Shown here in pieces: positions 34,062-46,399 of a DNA stretch of 64,000 nucleotides. The stretch is from the NCBI RefSeq assembly GCF_036850765.1, contig NC_089490.1:386832558-386896557 (forward strand). The letters run 5' to 3'. The notes under the pieces are model-generated. The model made no database searches and had not been told where the DNA came from. It saw only the letters and a program-made list of their open reading frames with translations. How positions within the stretch are numbered: the first letter of the stretch is position 1; each line of letters starts with the position of its first letter. Both the position numbers and the translations under genes were made by a program. The stretch is from Saccopteryx bilineata (lineage: Eukaryota > Chordata > Mammalia > Chiroptera > Emballonuridae).

Positions 34062-34388
34062 CAATTTATTTTTATTTTTTTCTTCTTCTTAAGTGGTAGC
34101 AGAGAGGCAGAGAGACAGCCTTCTGCATGCACCCTGACTGGGATCCACTCGGCAAGCCCCCTATGGGATGATGCTCTGCCCGTCTGGAGGCATTGCTCTG
34201 TTACTCAGCAACTGAGCTATTTTAGCACCTGAGACGAGGCGGTGGAGTCATCCTCCGTGCCCAGGGCCAACTTGCTCCAACGGAGCTATGGCTGTGGGGG
34301 GATAAAGAGAGAGAAAAATAAGAGAGAGGGGGAGGGGTGGCGAAGCAGATGGTCACTTCTCCTGTGTGTACTGATCAGGAATTGGACC
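34062..34388 (-). mobile_element. Old Ves/Rhin-type SINE, reverse, head damaged
   Basis: 'gcatgcaccctgactgggat' and 'tggtcacttctcctgtgtgt' are diverged versions of the reverse SINE body. The tRNA-like head is degraded and cut off near 34388. No TSD was found. Confidence 0.8.
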
Positions 34389-34554
34389 AACAAGCTATTT
34401 TAAAGTCTTAAAACTTAAGTGTGTCTCTGAAGTTAGCACCACAATAATAAGTGGTATTTTTTAAAGAGCAGGGTGCATTAATTTTAGTTTCCAGTTCTAG
34501 TTTTTCTACTAACTATTAACCTCTTCATCTGCAAATTAAGAGATCTCTCATTAA
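34389..34554. other. No gene recognised
   Basis: Short unique interval. Confidence 0.4.
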
Positions 34555-34745
34555 ATAATTGTTAACATTTCTTCAAACTATTTACTCTGTGCTACAGAGT
34601 ATTTGCTTTGGGCCAGGCACCATTTTGAGTGCTTTACATGAAATATTTTAAATTCTCACAACTATAAAGTAGATAGTCTGACTGTGCCTAATTCATCAAT
34701 TAAGAGACTAGACATTTTGAGATAATCAAGTGCTGGGTAATCAGT
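34555..34745 (-). repeat. MIR SINE, reverse
   Basis: 'tttgggccaggcaccatttt' followed by 'gagtgctttacatgaaat' is the reverse MIR tail and core. It is diverged and head-truncated. Confidence 0.7.
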
Positions 34746-34779
34746 GAATCTGAGAAGTGGGAGGGCCCGTGGAAAGAAT

Positions 34780-35065
34780 GTCATCAGTGAGGCAGTGCAT
34801 CAGGATGGTTAGGGGTACAAGCTCTATGCCCAGAAAGTGTGGCTTTTAGACTTGGATCCTTCACTTATTAGGAGTACACCTTGGGCAACTGATTTAACCT
34901 TTGTTTGCCTCAATTTCCTCATCTGTACAATGGGACTGATAATAGAATCGGCATTCTGAGGTTGTTAGGAGTACATGTGCCGTGCTTAGAACTGTGTCTG
35001 TCAACTAGGAAGTTCTCAGTAAATATTACAGATGGAGATGAGGGCGCTGATGGTAGTAGGGACTG
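34780..35065 (+). repeat. MIR SINE
   Basis: Nearly the full MIR order is visible: a tRNA-like head near 34800-34870, then 'cctcaatttcctcatctgta' and 'caatgggactgataatag', and the tail 'tcagtaaatattacagatgg'. Confidence 0.78.
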
Positions 35066-35800
35066 GGTAATAAGACACTATTGTTTTACTTAGAAAATGT
35101 GTGACATTGCTAAGAGATTAGGTCTGAAAAAGCCTGCTGGTTGCAGTGGTGGGTCTTGACGGAATGAAGGGAATTATTACTAGTGATGCAGAACGGCTTC
35201 GTAGAGGAAAAAAAAAAGAATTAGGTTGAAGAAGCAGAACAAAAAGGGAATAGTTGGCCTAAAAAGGCAGAAAAAAATGTGTGTTGTATTGTAACTCGGT
35301 GAAAAGTTTATAGAAAGATGGTGACAGCAGTAACATGTAGTAATGAGACCCAAATTTGGTGTCTTTATGGAGTCATTCCAGCTTTCTGGATCATAGACAC
35401 ATATAGAATGTTAGAGCTAAATGGAGATTGTCCTGTACAACCCCCTCATTTCACATTTTCTGTGAGGATAGCATTTGGTGAAATTTGGCCTGGATCACAG
35501 TACAGTGAATCCAGACAAATCTGTGGTATGCTTAAAGAGGGATGTCAAGTAAGGGTGAATGGAAAGAGGAAAGAAGTTCCCTCGCTTTCAGAGTGATGCC
35601 CAAGTGGGAAAGCAGAGTAGAGAAAGCAGTGAATTTTCCCAAATTAAAAAGAAGAAAGGGAAGAAGAGGAGAGAGGGAGGGGGAGGGGGAGGGGAGAGAG
35701 AGGATACTAATTTTATGTGAAACAGTGTAAGATGGGATTTGCAGTTAATATTTTTAAAAGCCTATGATAAAAAAAAATCTTTTTTTCCCTTTATTTCTAG
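35066..35800. other. Mostly unique; short old repeat at 35400-35470
   Basis: 'tagaatgttagagctaaat' followed by 'caaccccctcatttcaca' resembles the old repeat at 4530-4690. A purine-only (GGGAGG)n-like tract lies at about 35645-35705. No gene is supported. Confidence 0.4.
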
Positions 35801-35905
35801 GAACTTGGTTTCCTAAAATGGAAAGGAAGTTTGCGGGAGAGTTTGGCAGCGCTGAGGGTTCCAGCAAATGAAGACTCAATCCATTTGCAGCTGTTGTTGA
35901 AACTA
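35801..35905 (+). other. Candidate internal exon (weak)
   Basis: A good acceptor (CTTTTTTTCCCTTTATTTCTAG) of more than 15 pyrimidines precedes 105 bp that are open in one frame for 35 codons and followed by a donor, GTAAGC. The translation includes GSLRESLAALRVPANEDSIH. A 35-codon frame without stops is quite likely by chance, and the neighbouring candidate exon does not continue the frame, so support is limited. I do not recognise the peptide. Confidence 0.2.
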
Positions 35906-38900
35906 GTAAGCAGTTAATGTTCATCTGTTAATCTGTTACTGTTTAGGATGACTATATCTTGGCATTTAAAAAAATCACTTTCAACTAAGCTTATGCTTAG
36001 TGCTTTCTTTTAAATAATGGAGTGTCTCAATAAGAACTAATGAGTCAGATTAAGTTGGTGTGGAGTTCTGATCAGGGGAGAGAGCAGGAGTCCTTTTTTG
36101 AAACACTAAGAACTGCTTTGAGACTTTTCCTTTACAGTTCTCCAAGCCGGGGCTGGGTTGGAGGGAATTTCGCTGAGGGGTCTAAAGGCTCCCCACTGTG
36201 CTCGTGCCCCAGATACAATAGCACTAGGTTCCTGAATGAGGACTAGATTGTCCACTTACACAGAGAAAAAGAAGATAAGGTTTTGATGGCCCTGAATCCA
36301 CTGTTGTTTAATTTTTTATAAAAAGTATTTACCTATCGTGTCAGTAGTTTAGAAAAAGGCTTTTAGTTTGTCATTTTTTTTAATTAAAAAGAAACAATAT
36401 TGCTGTTATTTCTGCACTGCATATTACTGTCTGCACTGTTGTATGGTTTGAGGACATTGGAGGCTCTCCACACTGTACCCCTCAATCTTGCCCAGTATCA
36501 CAGACCACCTCCATTGCGAGGAGAAAGACTTCAAGAAAATGGGTAGAGCTGAGGAATAGATGCCATGTTAGTTCAAGTCTTTCGACCCTGACACCACCGG
36601 CGGCTCCCCTTCAGCATCTGCTTGTTGTTGGGTGATGGAATCGAGACAGAGAGAAAGAAACTGAGGCACGGCATAGTTATATGCTTCAGTTCAATCCTGC
36701 AGGAGCAAATGGCAAGGTGAAATGAGAAGCAGCACTCAAACTTTGAGGTTGGGTGGAGACCTAGCAGGTCATGTTGCACTTGCCCCTGACGGCGGTCAGG
36801 CCTGTGAGTGGCCAACTCTCCCACCCTCAAAAGAAACTTCTGCTTTGCTCTTGCAAAATTGTTTGTACCAGAAAGGTCACATCCTTTGAAATATATGGCT
36901 TTGGAAATGAAAAGTAGACAATAGTGACCTAAAGGGAGAGAAAATTTTCAGTGCTCATGAATATGAATTTTATAGGTTTTATATTGCTCTAAAGTGTCAA
37001 GGTTAGTTATGAGCAAGATACTTTCAAAGATGTGAATGGTGATATCTGTGGTTGACATTTGTCCTTGTGGTTCTAAGTTACCTGAGCTCTCCAACTTTAC
37101 TCATTCATATTAGGACTCCAGGTGGGATGTTCTTGCAAAGAACAGGAAATAGCTAAGGTCTGGTAAATGAATGCCTACAAGTTCCTGGTGGGAAGTGCAA
37201 ATATTTATGTTTGGAATATAGAGACATAACATCAACAAGACTGATACATACATCAAAACTCGGAAACAAAATTAAAATATGCCCCCAAATGTTGGTGTAT
37301 AAAAAAAAAAAAGCTAGGTGGGCATGGTACAATCATATATGGGGGAAAGTTAGAAAACAGATCTAGGAAAAGAAATTTGGGGCAGAAACAGAATTCTCAT
37401 TTCTCCCTTCTAGAGTTTGAAATAGTAGATCCTTATGTAAAATTAGAAAAAAAAATGTAAGGAATATGAAATTTTTCTAAGCAGGAGGTAATCTTTCTTT
37501 GAAGAGAAGCCATGTGAGTTAATAAATCTGAATTAAGATGGAGAGAAAATTATGAGCAGAAAGAGGGAGAGAAACAAAGAGAATAAGTGTTTTAAAAGTT
37601 CAGCCTAAATCTTACTCTGTCTTAAATACTTAGTGTTTTCATATTAGAGTATGTAGTGTTTTAAGTATCTCTTTTTGGAGAAATTGATTTAAAGATAGAA
37701 AAGCCTTTTGAAAGTTAGGAAGTTTAGGGTTTAGAATTTTTCACATGTTTATTAGAAATTTAGACTATAAAAACTATGTATAAAACAGGTATTATTATGT
37801 ACTAAAAAGCATCTTAAAATATATAAGGATAGTTAATGATTTAAATATATTGAAAGAGTATTAAAATTATTCAGTCATAAATAAGACACAGAAGATATAC
37901 CAATATCAGAATAAAATGCAGAACAAATCCTAGTATAAGAAAAAACCTTCTTTGATAGTGCTGTGATAAAATGTAAAACAGGATGATTATATAAATTGGC
38001 AGCTTTGATTTAATTTAATTATATTTAAACCTTATTTCCTAAAATTAGGACTCAAAAAATTCAAATATTCATCATTCTATATTATGATTTTATAAACAGA
38101 CCATTGAATTAACCTGTATCTTTTTAACTTTTACAGGAAAATGTCAAAAGTTTTATCTCCTGAAGAATCAGAGAGATTTTTTTAAAGGTGAAACTTTTCA
38201 TCTTTAGGTAAGGAAACATTTTTTATTATTTATCTATCTGTTGAAAATAGAGCATTTCAATTAGAGGGAAGAAGTAAGATGTACTTAAACTTTGCACATC
38301 CTAACTGATGTAAAACTTTATAAAGATGATAGAAAGCCAGATTTTTACATTAAATAAAAGAAATTAGTATAAAATTTTTCATTTAAAAAGATCAATTTTG
38401 GGGGGGGGGAAAAACAAGACCCTTACTTGCACTTTTTAATAGCCTGACATGATAACAGGGTTCCCATCATCTGTCTTTTCTAAGTATTTAAGACATAACA
38501 AAATTAAAATTATATTTAGCAAAATCAGGAACTCCAGAATTTTCAGGCACTTAGAATATTCCTATACATAAATGTAAACCTGTGCGATAATTAAAAAATG
38601 GACTATTATGATAATTTTGGAATATTGGTTATTGCTTTATAAGCAGGCCAGTGAAATAAAGTTAATTAAGATTTGACCAGTTAAAAAAAAAGAAGCTTAA
38701 ATGCTGTGATATACTAACATACTAAGAAAATATTGCTTTGCAGGATCATAATGTAAATACAAGCAATTTGTTTAATCAGGCAAGAACCTGTCCTTTGTTT
38801 TTCAGTCTTTGCTTGTGTCATACTGATAACATAGGAATAGAAAAGCCAGACTAACTTTTTGAACATATCAGAATATAAGCAACCCATTCGATTTTTGGCA

Positions 38901-41089
38901 GTAATTCTATTAATGCATTTTACTTGCATGAACAGTATAAAGTACACAGATGAAAATCAGATGCTTTAAACCAGATAAACTAAAAATGCAATTAAAATGT
39001 CTAAATAAACATTTAGAGATGCTTTGAAGTATTTTATGGAGTTAAAAGAATGAAAGAAGCAGTAATAGAAATTATACATAGAATCTGTTGTAAGATACAC
39101 AAATTTGTACATTGTAGCTTTGTCACCTGTACCACATTTGGAAAGAGAAATAGATTGCAATGTTTTTCTTCTATTAACATATATTTTCAAGAGTAAACAG
39201 CATTTCTTCTCATTTTAAATACATTAATACAGGTACATGTGAATATTATTTAAAACCACAGTAGAGAGGTTTAAGTTTTTAAGAAATACACGTGAAAATT
39301 AATGTGGTTAAACAGAATCTAAAAACCTCAGGAAAAAAATACTAAATTTTCTGTATGAATTTGAAGAGTTCATTTCTAGAATAAATTTATTTGCCCTTTA
39401 TAAAGGCATTCATATTAATATTAACCATATAGGTTAAAACTTGCTTAAATTACTTAATTAGGATACACTAAACTCCTAAATTATTTTAAAAGAAGAATTA
39501 TGTTGATCTGAAAAAATTATAAAATTATTTCTTATGTAATCTTTAAATAAAGCCCTTTAACATATCCATTTTTAAATCTTATATTTTGGTAGATAAAGTA
39601 AAAGAAAACATGACTAATTTTCTAATGAAAAATATATCTCATAGCACTGAAAAGAGAGTTGTTAGCATATAATAAATATATGAGGAGATCAGTTTCATTT
39701 CTGACTTGTTTTTAAGTCTTTTTTATGAATAATATATTTTAATACCAGAATATATATATAATATGTGTTTAATTCTTATGGTCTATTAAAAATAGGTGGA
39801 AAAGTGCAACTTTGCCTAGCTAAACTCTAACTAAAGTATTAAGTAAAAATTAGAAAAATATAGATGCTAAAATAGTATAAAGAAGTAAAATTCAAAATAT
39901 ATGTATATATACAATTTTTTATGTCTTGGTATGTAGCATTTATCTAAATTGCTAATGAAAATACAGGCTGTAACATAAGTAAAAAAATAAATAATGGAGA
40001 AGTATTTTCTCATTGTGGGTTAATAGATTTAAAAATTTACTAAGTTAAATGTAATATTAAGGGACACGTTTAAAACAAAATTTTGCTGAAGTCGTAGCTT
40101 TCCAACAAGGCTCTGGGTTTTGTATGTTTATTAGGATTTCTGAATTTTCTGATTTAAAATTCACGATAACTATCTTGAGTGCCCTTTCAAATGGCAAAAT
40201 GTTTCTGTGGAAAATTTTGATATTGTGTACATTTTAATTTACATTTGGGTGTGAAAAACATAGCAGGTACTTTGGCAGAATTCTAGTTGTCATTTTAGTG
40301 CATGCATCAAATACCAAACAACTATTTTGTCTGTCAGTCAGTTACATGTCTAAGCAAGTTACAGTTTGTGTAAGTGCATCTTAGATGTTGAATTTATATT
40401 GATGACACAGTGATCCCCAGATATGCTTGCCATCTTTACTAAAATTATGGGCAAGGTATTGAAAAGAAATGCATTTCAACACTTATTTTTAATTAAAATG
40501 AGAAAGACTTCGAAGAAGTTCTTCCACGAGTAAAATATGTAATTGTTCAGTTTTCTGAAAAAATGAACTCTTCGTTTAATTTTTCCAATTATATTAAAAT
40601 GTTTCTTTACTCGTTTTTTTGCTGACATTTTAAAGTCAGAAAGGACTAAAGCAGTAGTATTGTTATTTCGGATCATCTTTCTATCAATACAGAAGGAGAA
40701 AGGGAAAGCAAAATATGTTGGCACAACAGAGTTTTCCCTTAAAAAAATTAACCTGTACTTGAAGAAATACGTTGCCCATAACTAACTCTTCTTATTAGTA
40801 GTCATTTGGAGTCGCACGAATTTTCTGAATCAGCATGGTTTAGGAAATATGTATTATAAAATGGAGAGATGTAGGGCATTGTAGTCAGATATGGGACAGT
40901 CTCTCTATCTCTCTTGTTGATTCCTTGAACTTAAGAAAACAGATTTTAAAATGAATCATGTTAAGTACCAAAATCTCTGAACTATAATAATTTAGAAAAA
41001 AAATGCCAGAAAAGTATAAAGGCGAAAGGGAAAATATAAAGTTAAATGTACCCTTTTAAATGATAAATATTTGGCACTAGGAGGAGTGC
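35906..41089. other. Mostly unique AT-rich sequence; one further weak exon candidate
   Basis: A segment at 38137-38207 has an acceptor (TTTTTAACTTTTACAG) and a donor (GTAAGG) but carries in-frame stops, including one that would follow the 35801 frame. A G-run of ten lies at 38401-38410. No SINE, hAT or clear L1 is seen in about 5 kb. Open frames at 38714-39190 and 40476-40724 on the minus strand are AT-rich chance frames. Confidence 0.4.
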
Positions 41090-41325
41090 TCTAAAGACAA
41101 CAGCTAGGAGTCTGTCAAGGATAATTTTCTGGGAAGCTTAGGCTGTTCGTGTGATGAAGGAAGGCGGCCAGATAGCAGAACCGTGAAGTGCTTAGCAAAA
41201 CTTGCAGAGTTAGTTTCGGACAGTGCGGGTGAAAGTTTAAGTGCAACAATTGGGCATTGGGAGGGAGGAGGGAGTTAAGGCGGCAGCTCCCGCGCCACGA
41301 CAGGGTTAACGGCGGCGCTGCCCGG

Positions 41326-41344
41326 TGCACTCTGGGAGTTGTAG
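41326..41344 (-). promoter_or_regulatory. ZNF143 (SBS)-like site 1
   Basis: The minus strand reads CTACAACTCCCAGAGTGCA, close to the ACTACAATTCCCAGCATGC consensus known for ZNF143/Staf binding. It sits inside the CpG island. Confidence 0.65.
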
Positions 41345-41350
41345 GCCGCG

Positions 41351-41369
41351 GGCATTGTGGGAGTTGTCG
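41351..41369 (-). promoter_or_regulatory. ZNF143 (SBS)-like site 2
   Basis: The minus strand reads CGACAACTCCCACAATGCC, a second match in the same orientation, 25 bp from the first. Paired, same-orientation sites just upstream of the likely start strengthen the promoter call. Confidence 0.55.
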
Positions 41370-41374
41370 TAAAA

Positions 41375-41525
41375 GTTCGCTTTCTTGTTGTGATGGCGGC
41401 GGCCGAGGCGAGAGTTGCGAGTTTCTGTCGTTCCGGACTGTTTGGGGGGCTCTCTCTAGTGTCCGAAGGCCAACAGCAGCCCCCCAGGTTGCCGAGGGCC
41501 TTTTAACTGTGTGCCAGGGAAGTGG
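41375..41525 (+). other. Candidate first exon, mostly 5-prime UTR
   Basis: From the presumed start near 41.37 kb to a strong donor GTGAGC (GT at 41526). The only ATG in a good context lies at 41393 (TGATGG). Its frame encodes 37 residues starting MAAAEARVASFCRSGLF and stops at 41504, before the donor. Either this is a short upstream ORF in a 5-prime UTR exon, or the transcript is non-coding. I cannot name the gene. No downstream exon is convincing in this window. Confidence 0.45.
41393..41506 (+). CDS. Short open frame in the CpG-island exon (37 residues)
   Basis: ATG in a Kozak-like context (purine at -3, G at +4), and the first 15 codons are GC-rich as expected inside a CpG island. The frame closes with TAA before the splice donor, so it cannot be the N-terminus of a larger spliced protein unless an earlier donor is used (CAG/GTTGCC at about 41487 is one possibility). 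It may be a translated upstream ORF. No family is recognised. Confidence 0.25.
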   Translation: MAAAEARVASFCRSGLFGGLSLVSEGQQQPPRLPRAF

Positions 41526-41640
41526 GTGAGCGGCCTGGTGGGTAATGGTGGGGCCTGCTGTCGCTAGATTGGCCAGAGGGCCTCTGGCGGCCCCGGGCTC
41601 GACCAGGGGTCCCATCCTGACGGACCCCTGGCCTTCTGGC

Positions 41641-43759
41641 CATGTGCTTTCGAAAGAGCCAGGTGGCCAGCGCCTGAGCGTTTTGGGGTGTGCTTTATTT
41701 TGTTGTCGTTTGTGCCATACACCCCTCCCCCTTGTCTTAACAGCGTTCGACTCTGTTCAGGTAGTTGTTGATGTTCACGACACTCTTTGGGGTCAGGTGG
41801 GCTGGTTTTCTTGGCTCTCGTGGAATAGATGCAAGAGCTGGGGATTTTGGAAGGTGTGAACAGTACTATTCTGGGTGTTATCTGTCTTGTTTTAGGCTTA
41901 GGAAGCTGCACGAGTGCTGAGCGTGCCTGTGAGTGTGGGGTTTGCTTCCCCCGCCTGTGGTGAACCTCGAGGCAGGGCCAGGCAGTTGTGACAAGTTTTC
42001 CTGATGACTTGGATGTGTTCTTAAAACTTTGGAACCTTCAGAAGACTGTTTTGTAGTTGTTTGTAGAAAGGTATTGTGTGCAAAAGTGGGTTTAAAATAA
42101 ATGCCAGCGTCACGAGTACCCTGAGTTGTAGGGAGGGAGCTCCTGGGGCTTCTCTGGTGCCTTGGAGTTGTTTGGGAACTTGTATGGGAACCAGGTTTGC
42201 TTTTAGCCTGGTCTTAGCTCACAGGAGTGCTGTGCACGTCAGGACACTTTGATCTTCCTTGTGAAGCAGAGCAGGACACTGTACTGACATGTAACTGCAT
42301 GTGTCAGAATCTCAGGATAATGCCAGATTGCCAAACAGGTCAGTCCTTGTCTTACCTTTCTGTACACAATTGGACCTCACTGTTTCTGCCACCATATACT
42401 GCTACATAAACTCTATCTTATTTTGATAGTCTGGTTGTTGTCAGTGTACCTTGAGGCCTAACTGGTCACCTAAGGCTGTTTCTTAAACAATGTTATTTAA
42501 AAACGTTTTCCTCTACAAGTAAAATGTGTGTATAAAGTTTTTTCACTCATTTGGTGAAGTAGGGGGTTTGAAAGAAGGTATAGGAGTGATTTTGGAGATT
42601 GGCCATCAATTTTTAACTTTGAGCCAGTCCACATGACAATTAATTTAAAGAGAAAGTGAAAACAAGGTTCCATTTCTTTCTTAGCATTTCAGAGCATAGA
42701 ATACCTGTTTCTCTGTCTGTTGGATCTCTTTCATATATTATTAAAAATCCCTTTGATGTTTTGTGATGAACTCGGTTTTCATAATTCCCTTGTCTGGGTT
42801 TGCTTAGTAATTGACTGAGAATACAGTAACGTAGAGAAAGGAGCAAAGATGGGTGGGTTTCTGTGTGTGTTTCTTCTGAATGTCATTTTTGGTATAGATT
42901 GATAGACTAATACTATTGGCATGCTAGTCAGGTCTCAGGAAAGTACTTCCTCCCTCTGACCTGACCTCAGTGTGTCTCAGAATATTAGCTTACTTGCCAA
43001 TTGAAAAAAGATTGGTACACTTACCTTAAAGTGATGTAGAGTGTCCATATTTGTTATTGTTTGGTGATGTGGTAAAATACTGGTGAGTTGGTTTTGTATT
43101 TTAGAAAAACTGGATGGCTAGAATTTGTAGATGTGTAGAATCATTCAAGACAAACCACAACCACAGTTGGCTTTGAAAGAAGATGCATAAATTTGTAATT
43201 GCCAAGTTACCTCTGACTTCATTAAAAGGTGCTTTGAGAGTGGATGGGAGCTTAGTTGGTAAGTTTAGAGATAAACTTATTTCTGCATTGGCAAAGAACC
43301 CTGTGGGCATTTATGAGTAAACACATCTCTCCAGAAAATGGTGAGGTTTTACACCCAAGAGTTACAGCATTTAATCCCTTAGGCCTCTGTTTAGTACTCT
43401 GCTTTCTACCGTCATCACCTCAGTTCTGTTCCTGGTTTGAAATGCTTTTTGTAATATATAAATTCATCTGTAGTTTCAGAAAAATATGATAAGATCCACT
43501 ACATTTTGGAAAAGATTACTCCTAAGGTTGTGTATGTATATTTGATAGTTATGCCAAAGGTTTTTGAAACTTAGGTGCACATAGTTTTGATGAAACATTT
43601 TTCAGTGAGACACCTCCAAAGGGCAACTGTTGACTTGGGTGTTATTCATAAAAGCCTTTGGTTCTGGTGTTCATTCAAAAAGAAATGCAAATTTACTTCC
43701 AAATAATAGAATTTGGAAGATAATGAAAAATTTTAAGTTCTGATTTGATTTAAAGTTTT
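41641..43759. other. Presumed first-intron sequence
   Basis: Unique sequence downstream of the CpG island, falling in GC content with distance. No SINE or L1 is recognised. Minus-strand frames overlapping the island (41115-41615 and 41564-41911) are long because of low stop density in GC-rich DNA and are not called. Confidence 0.4.
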
Positions 43760-43944
43760 TATTTGTTGATTTTAAAGAGAGGAGAGAGAGAAAGGCAGGG
43801 GTGGTGGTGGTGGGGAACAGGAAGCATCAACTCGTAGTACTTGCTTCTCATATGTGCCCTGACCAGGCAAGCTCAGGGCTTCAGACCAGCAACTTCAGCA
43901 TTACCAGGTCAACGCTTTATCCACTGCACCACCACAGGTCAGGC
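43760..43944 (-). mobile_element. tRNA-derived bat SINE (GACCTGTGGTGGCGCAGTGG-head type), reverse
   Basis: The right end, GCACCACCACAGGTCAGGC, is the reverse head. The GAGA-rich left side corresponds to the CT tail. A short TSD, AAAGTTTT, lies at 43752-43759 and 43945-43952. The body includes a 'tacttgcttctcatatgtgc' segment absent from most other copies here. Confidence 0.8.
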
Positions 43945-43952
43945 AAAGTTTT

Positions 43953-45814
43953 GATTTTAGATTGTAACCAAAATATGGAAACACTTGGGTGTGGGGGTTG
44001 TGTATGAATGTTTGTGTGAAGACTGTACTCAAGTCCTTTCTAATTTTGTTTCTCTATACATCCCTATTCACATTGCTGAAAATAAGCATTTTTTTATTAA
44101 TACATTTTTCAATCTGTGCACATTTGTGAGTGGTAACACTGCATATTACAAGAAAACAAATTATCCATTCAGAATTTGGCCCTTATTTTTTATTTACATT
44201 CTTTGAGAAAGAAGAATCATTGGTTGTACTTTGTGCACTTGTTTGTGTTTTATTTTCTTAAATTTAATACATTTCTTTTTAGATTGCAATAACTTGTAAA
44301 CATCAAAAGTATCTCCACCCCTCACTTCTTCCTTCTTAGAAGTTAAGAAGGTTTCTGGAAGAAAGAGGAAAAGTATTTAAATTTTTTCCATATCTCTCAA
44401 TGGTGAATTTTATTTTCTAATTCTTCCTACATATATTATCTCTGCTTTGGTAGGCCTTATTTTTTTTTTAAGTCAGAGTATTAATCATATGATTTTTATG
44501 GGCCAGACACAGCAAACCAATGATTACTCCAAAATACTATGTTTAGATTAAAAGATACTAATTTCTTTGGAAAGAAAACAAGATCATAAGCATATATACT
44601 GTCACTTAAAGGATTCTGTATCTTAAAGCTTCAAAAGATCTTCAGAGATTATTTTGCTTCGTGCTCTGCCTTCCTTATTTGTTTTTTTTGTTCAACTTTT
44701 TCAGTGTGCTTTTGGGGTTCTAGAACGTAAATGACATTTTTTGTTTATTTTGGAATTTTTTTCCAAATTATTTGCTCCTATTTAAAAAAATATTTTAATC
44801 TAAAATATTCTTAGTAAGGACATTATTTTAATAAGGCATTCTTATCATGACATTTTTATAATTAAAATGATGTAAAAATTATATTTCTATATTCCAGGAG
44901 AAAAATAAATGATTTCTTTAAACCTCAGCACAGAGTGCTACAATTTGACTTGCTCAAAAATCTAGGACATATGACCTTAGATTTCTTTTCTGTTATTAAC
45001 AGTCGTCTGTTAATGAAGATGCATAATTTGTGAGCTTTAGACAAGTTTTATTTGAAGACAGTATTACTTGACTGACATTCTCATGAAATACATATTTGTG
45101 AAAGTTTTAAGACTACAAAGAAATCTTTGAATTCACATAAAAGAAAGTTTTTATGTGTTTACTAATCTAAAAGTTATTTATAAACTGTTTTTACAGTTTA
45201 TTTTTCTAAATTCTGAAACATGGTTCTGGATTTTAAATTGTTTTTAAAGAAGTTTCTTTGATGAGGCAGGAGCCATATTGTCAATGAAGCTGTATTGAGA
45301 ACGCTTATTTCTTTTTATTTTAGCATTAACCAAAGGTAGAGAATATGCAGTTTATAAAGGGGCAAAAAGGCCCATTGCATTTGAGAGTTGAAAATGGAGA
45401 CATCGGTGATTTAAAATTTTTCTGTACCACTTGTTATAATTATTTTTATAAATTATAGAATTTGAATTTATAATATAATGGGTTTGATTTTAATGGTGAA
45501 ATGACTTATTCCTTAATAAGATCCAATGACATACCATTACCGTTTTTGTGATGCATAGATTTATGTAATTTTTTTCATCCTAACAAATTATTTTTAAACG
45601 AAACTAACAGTAAAGTAAGTGAAACTGACATATCCTTTTACTTGAGGAAGAAAACTTGGAAGAAACACAATTTTTATAAACAAAAGGTTTGAGATGCATA
45701 ATATAAAGACTTTTTATAAATCAGTAGGAAAAATTAGAAGGACTAAACCATGGTTTGACAATTCACAAAAGAAAAAATAAAAATGTTAGTAAATACTGTG
45801 ATACATTATATTTT
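43953..45814. other. No gene recognised
   Basis: AT-rich unique sequence. AG-preceded segments near 44.28 kb and 45.32 kb look like acceptors, but no matching open exon and donor are seen. Confidence 0.4.
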
Positions 45815-46320
45815 CCAAAGATGGCCACAACATCTTACAGCTCACAGTCTTCTGTGATGTTATCACTCTGTTACCAAAAGGGGGCATCTCTACACGTTGA
45901 ATTTGGGTAGACCTTTTGGCTGCTTAGACCAAGCAGCCATGATGTGCCAGTGTTGTGTTTGCCTGGCCTTACAACTTTTTCCTTCTCTTGAAAACCATCC
46001 AGTATGTAAGAAATGCAATTACTCTGAAATAACTAAGTTATAAGAAACCCAAAACTGTGTGAAGAGGCCCTTGAGGGTGAAACATCAAGCTGAGAGAGCA
46101 AGGAGCACCAAGGATCAGACATGTCAGGAAATAAGCTATTTTGGAATGGATCCTCTAGCCCTAACTGCCCTGACTGGCTGTTGCTATGTAAATTGGATAA
46201 ACAGCCCAGTGGAGCCCTTCCCAATTTTTGAGCTACACAATTATAAGCAAAATAAATTAGTTTGTTTTAAGCTTATGAGGTTTGGGGAGCTTTGTTATGC
46301 ATAAATAATACCTGGAAAAA
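45815..46320 (+). repeat. LTR-like ancient repeat (MaLR/MLT1-like)
   Basis: The right part, 'aaataaattagtttgtttta' then 'ttgttatgcataaataata', resembles the conserved end shared by several old mammalian LTRs (AATAAA, then 'agccactaagttt' and 'ttgttacacagca'). The left part is consistent but very diverged. Family assignment is tentative. Confidence 0.4.
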
Positions 46321-46399
46321 ATACTGGGAAAATCATAATTTATAATAAGTGGCAGTATAGGAGAATATATTTGCATGTCTAAATCTAGAAATAGTTTCC

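Larger units (their letters stand above)
41240..41640 (+). promoter_or_regulatory. CpG-island promoter
   Basis: This is the only CpG-dense, GC-rich stretch that is not a SINE. It holds two tandem ZNF143-like sites, an ETS-like TTCCGG at about 41433 and a YY1-like GATGGCGGC at 41392-41400. Such a set is typical of broad, TATA-less housekeeping promoters. The YY1-like motif, which often lies just downstream of the start site, and the downstream donor favour plus-strand transcription from about 41.37 kb. Divergent transcription is also possible. Confidence 0.75.

Noticed and set aside
41115..41615. 166-codon open frame on the minus strand over the CpG island
   Set aside because: Stop-poor GC-rich DNA explains the length. 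The residues are proline- and leucine-rich without a motif, and promoter motifs favour plus-strand transcription.
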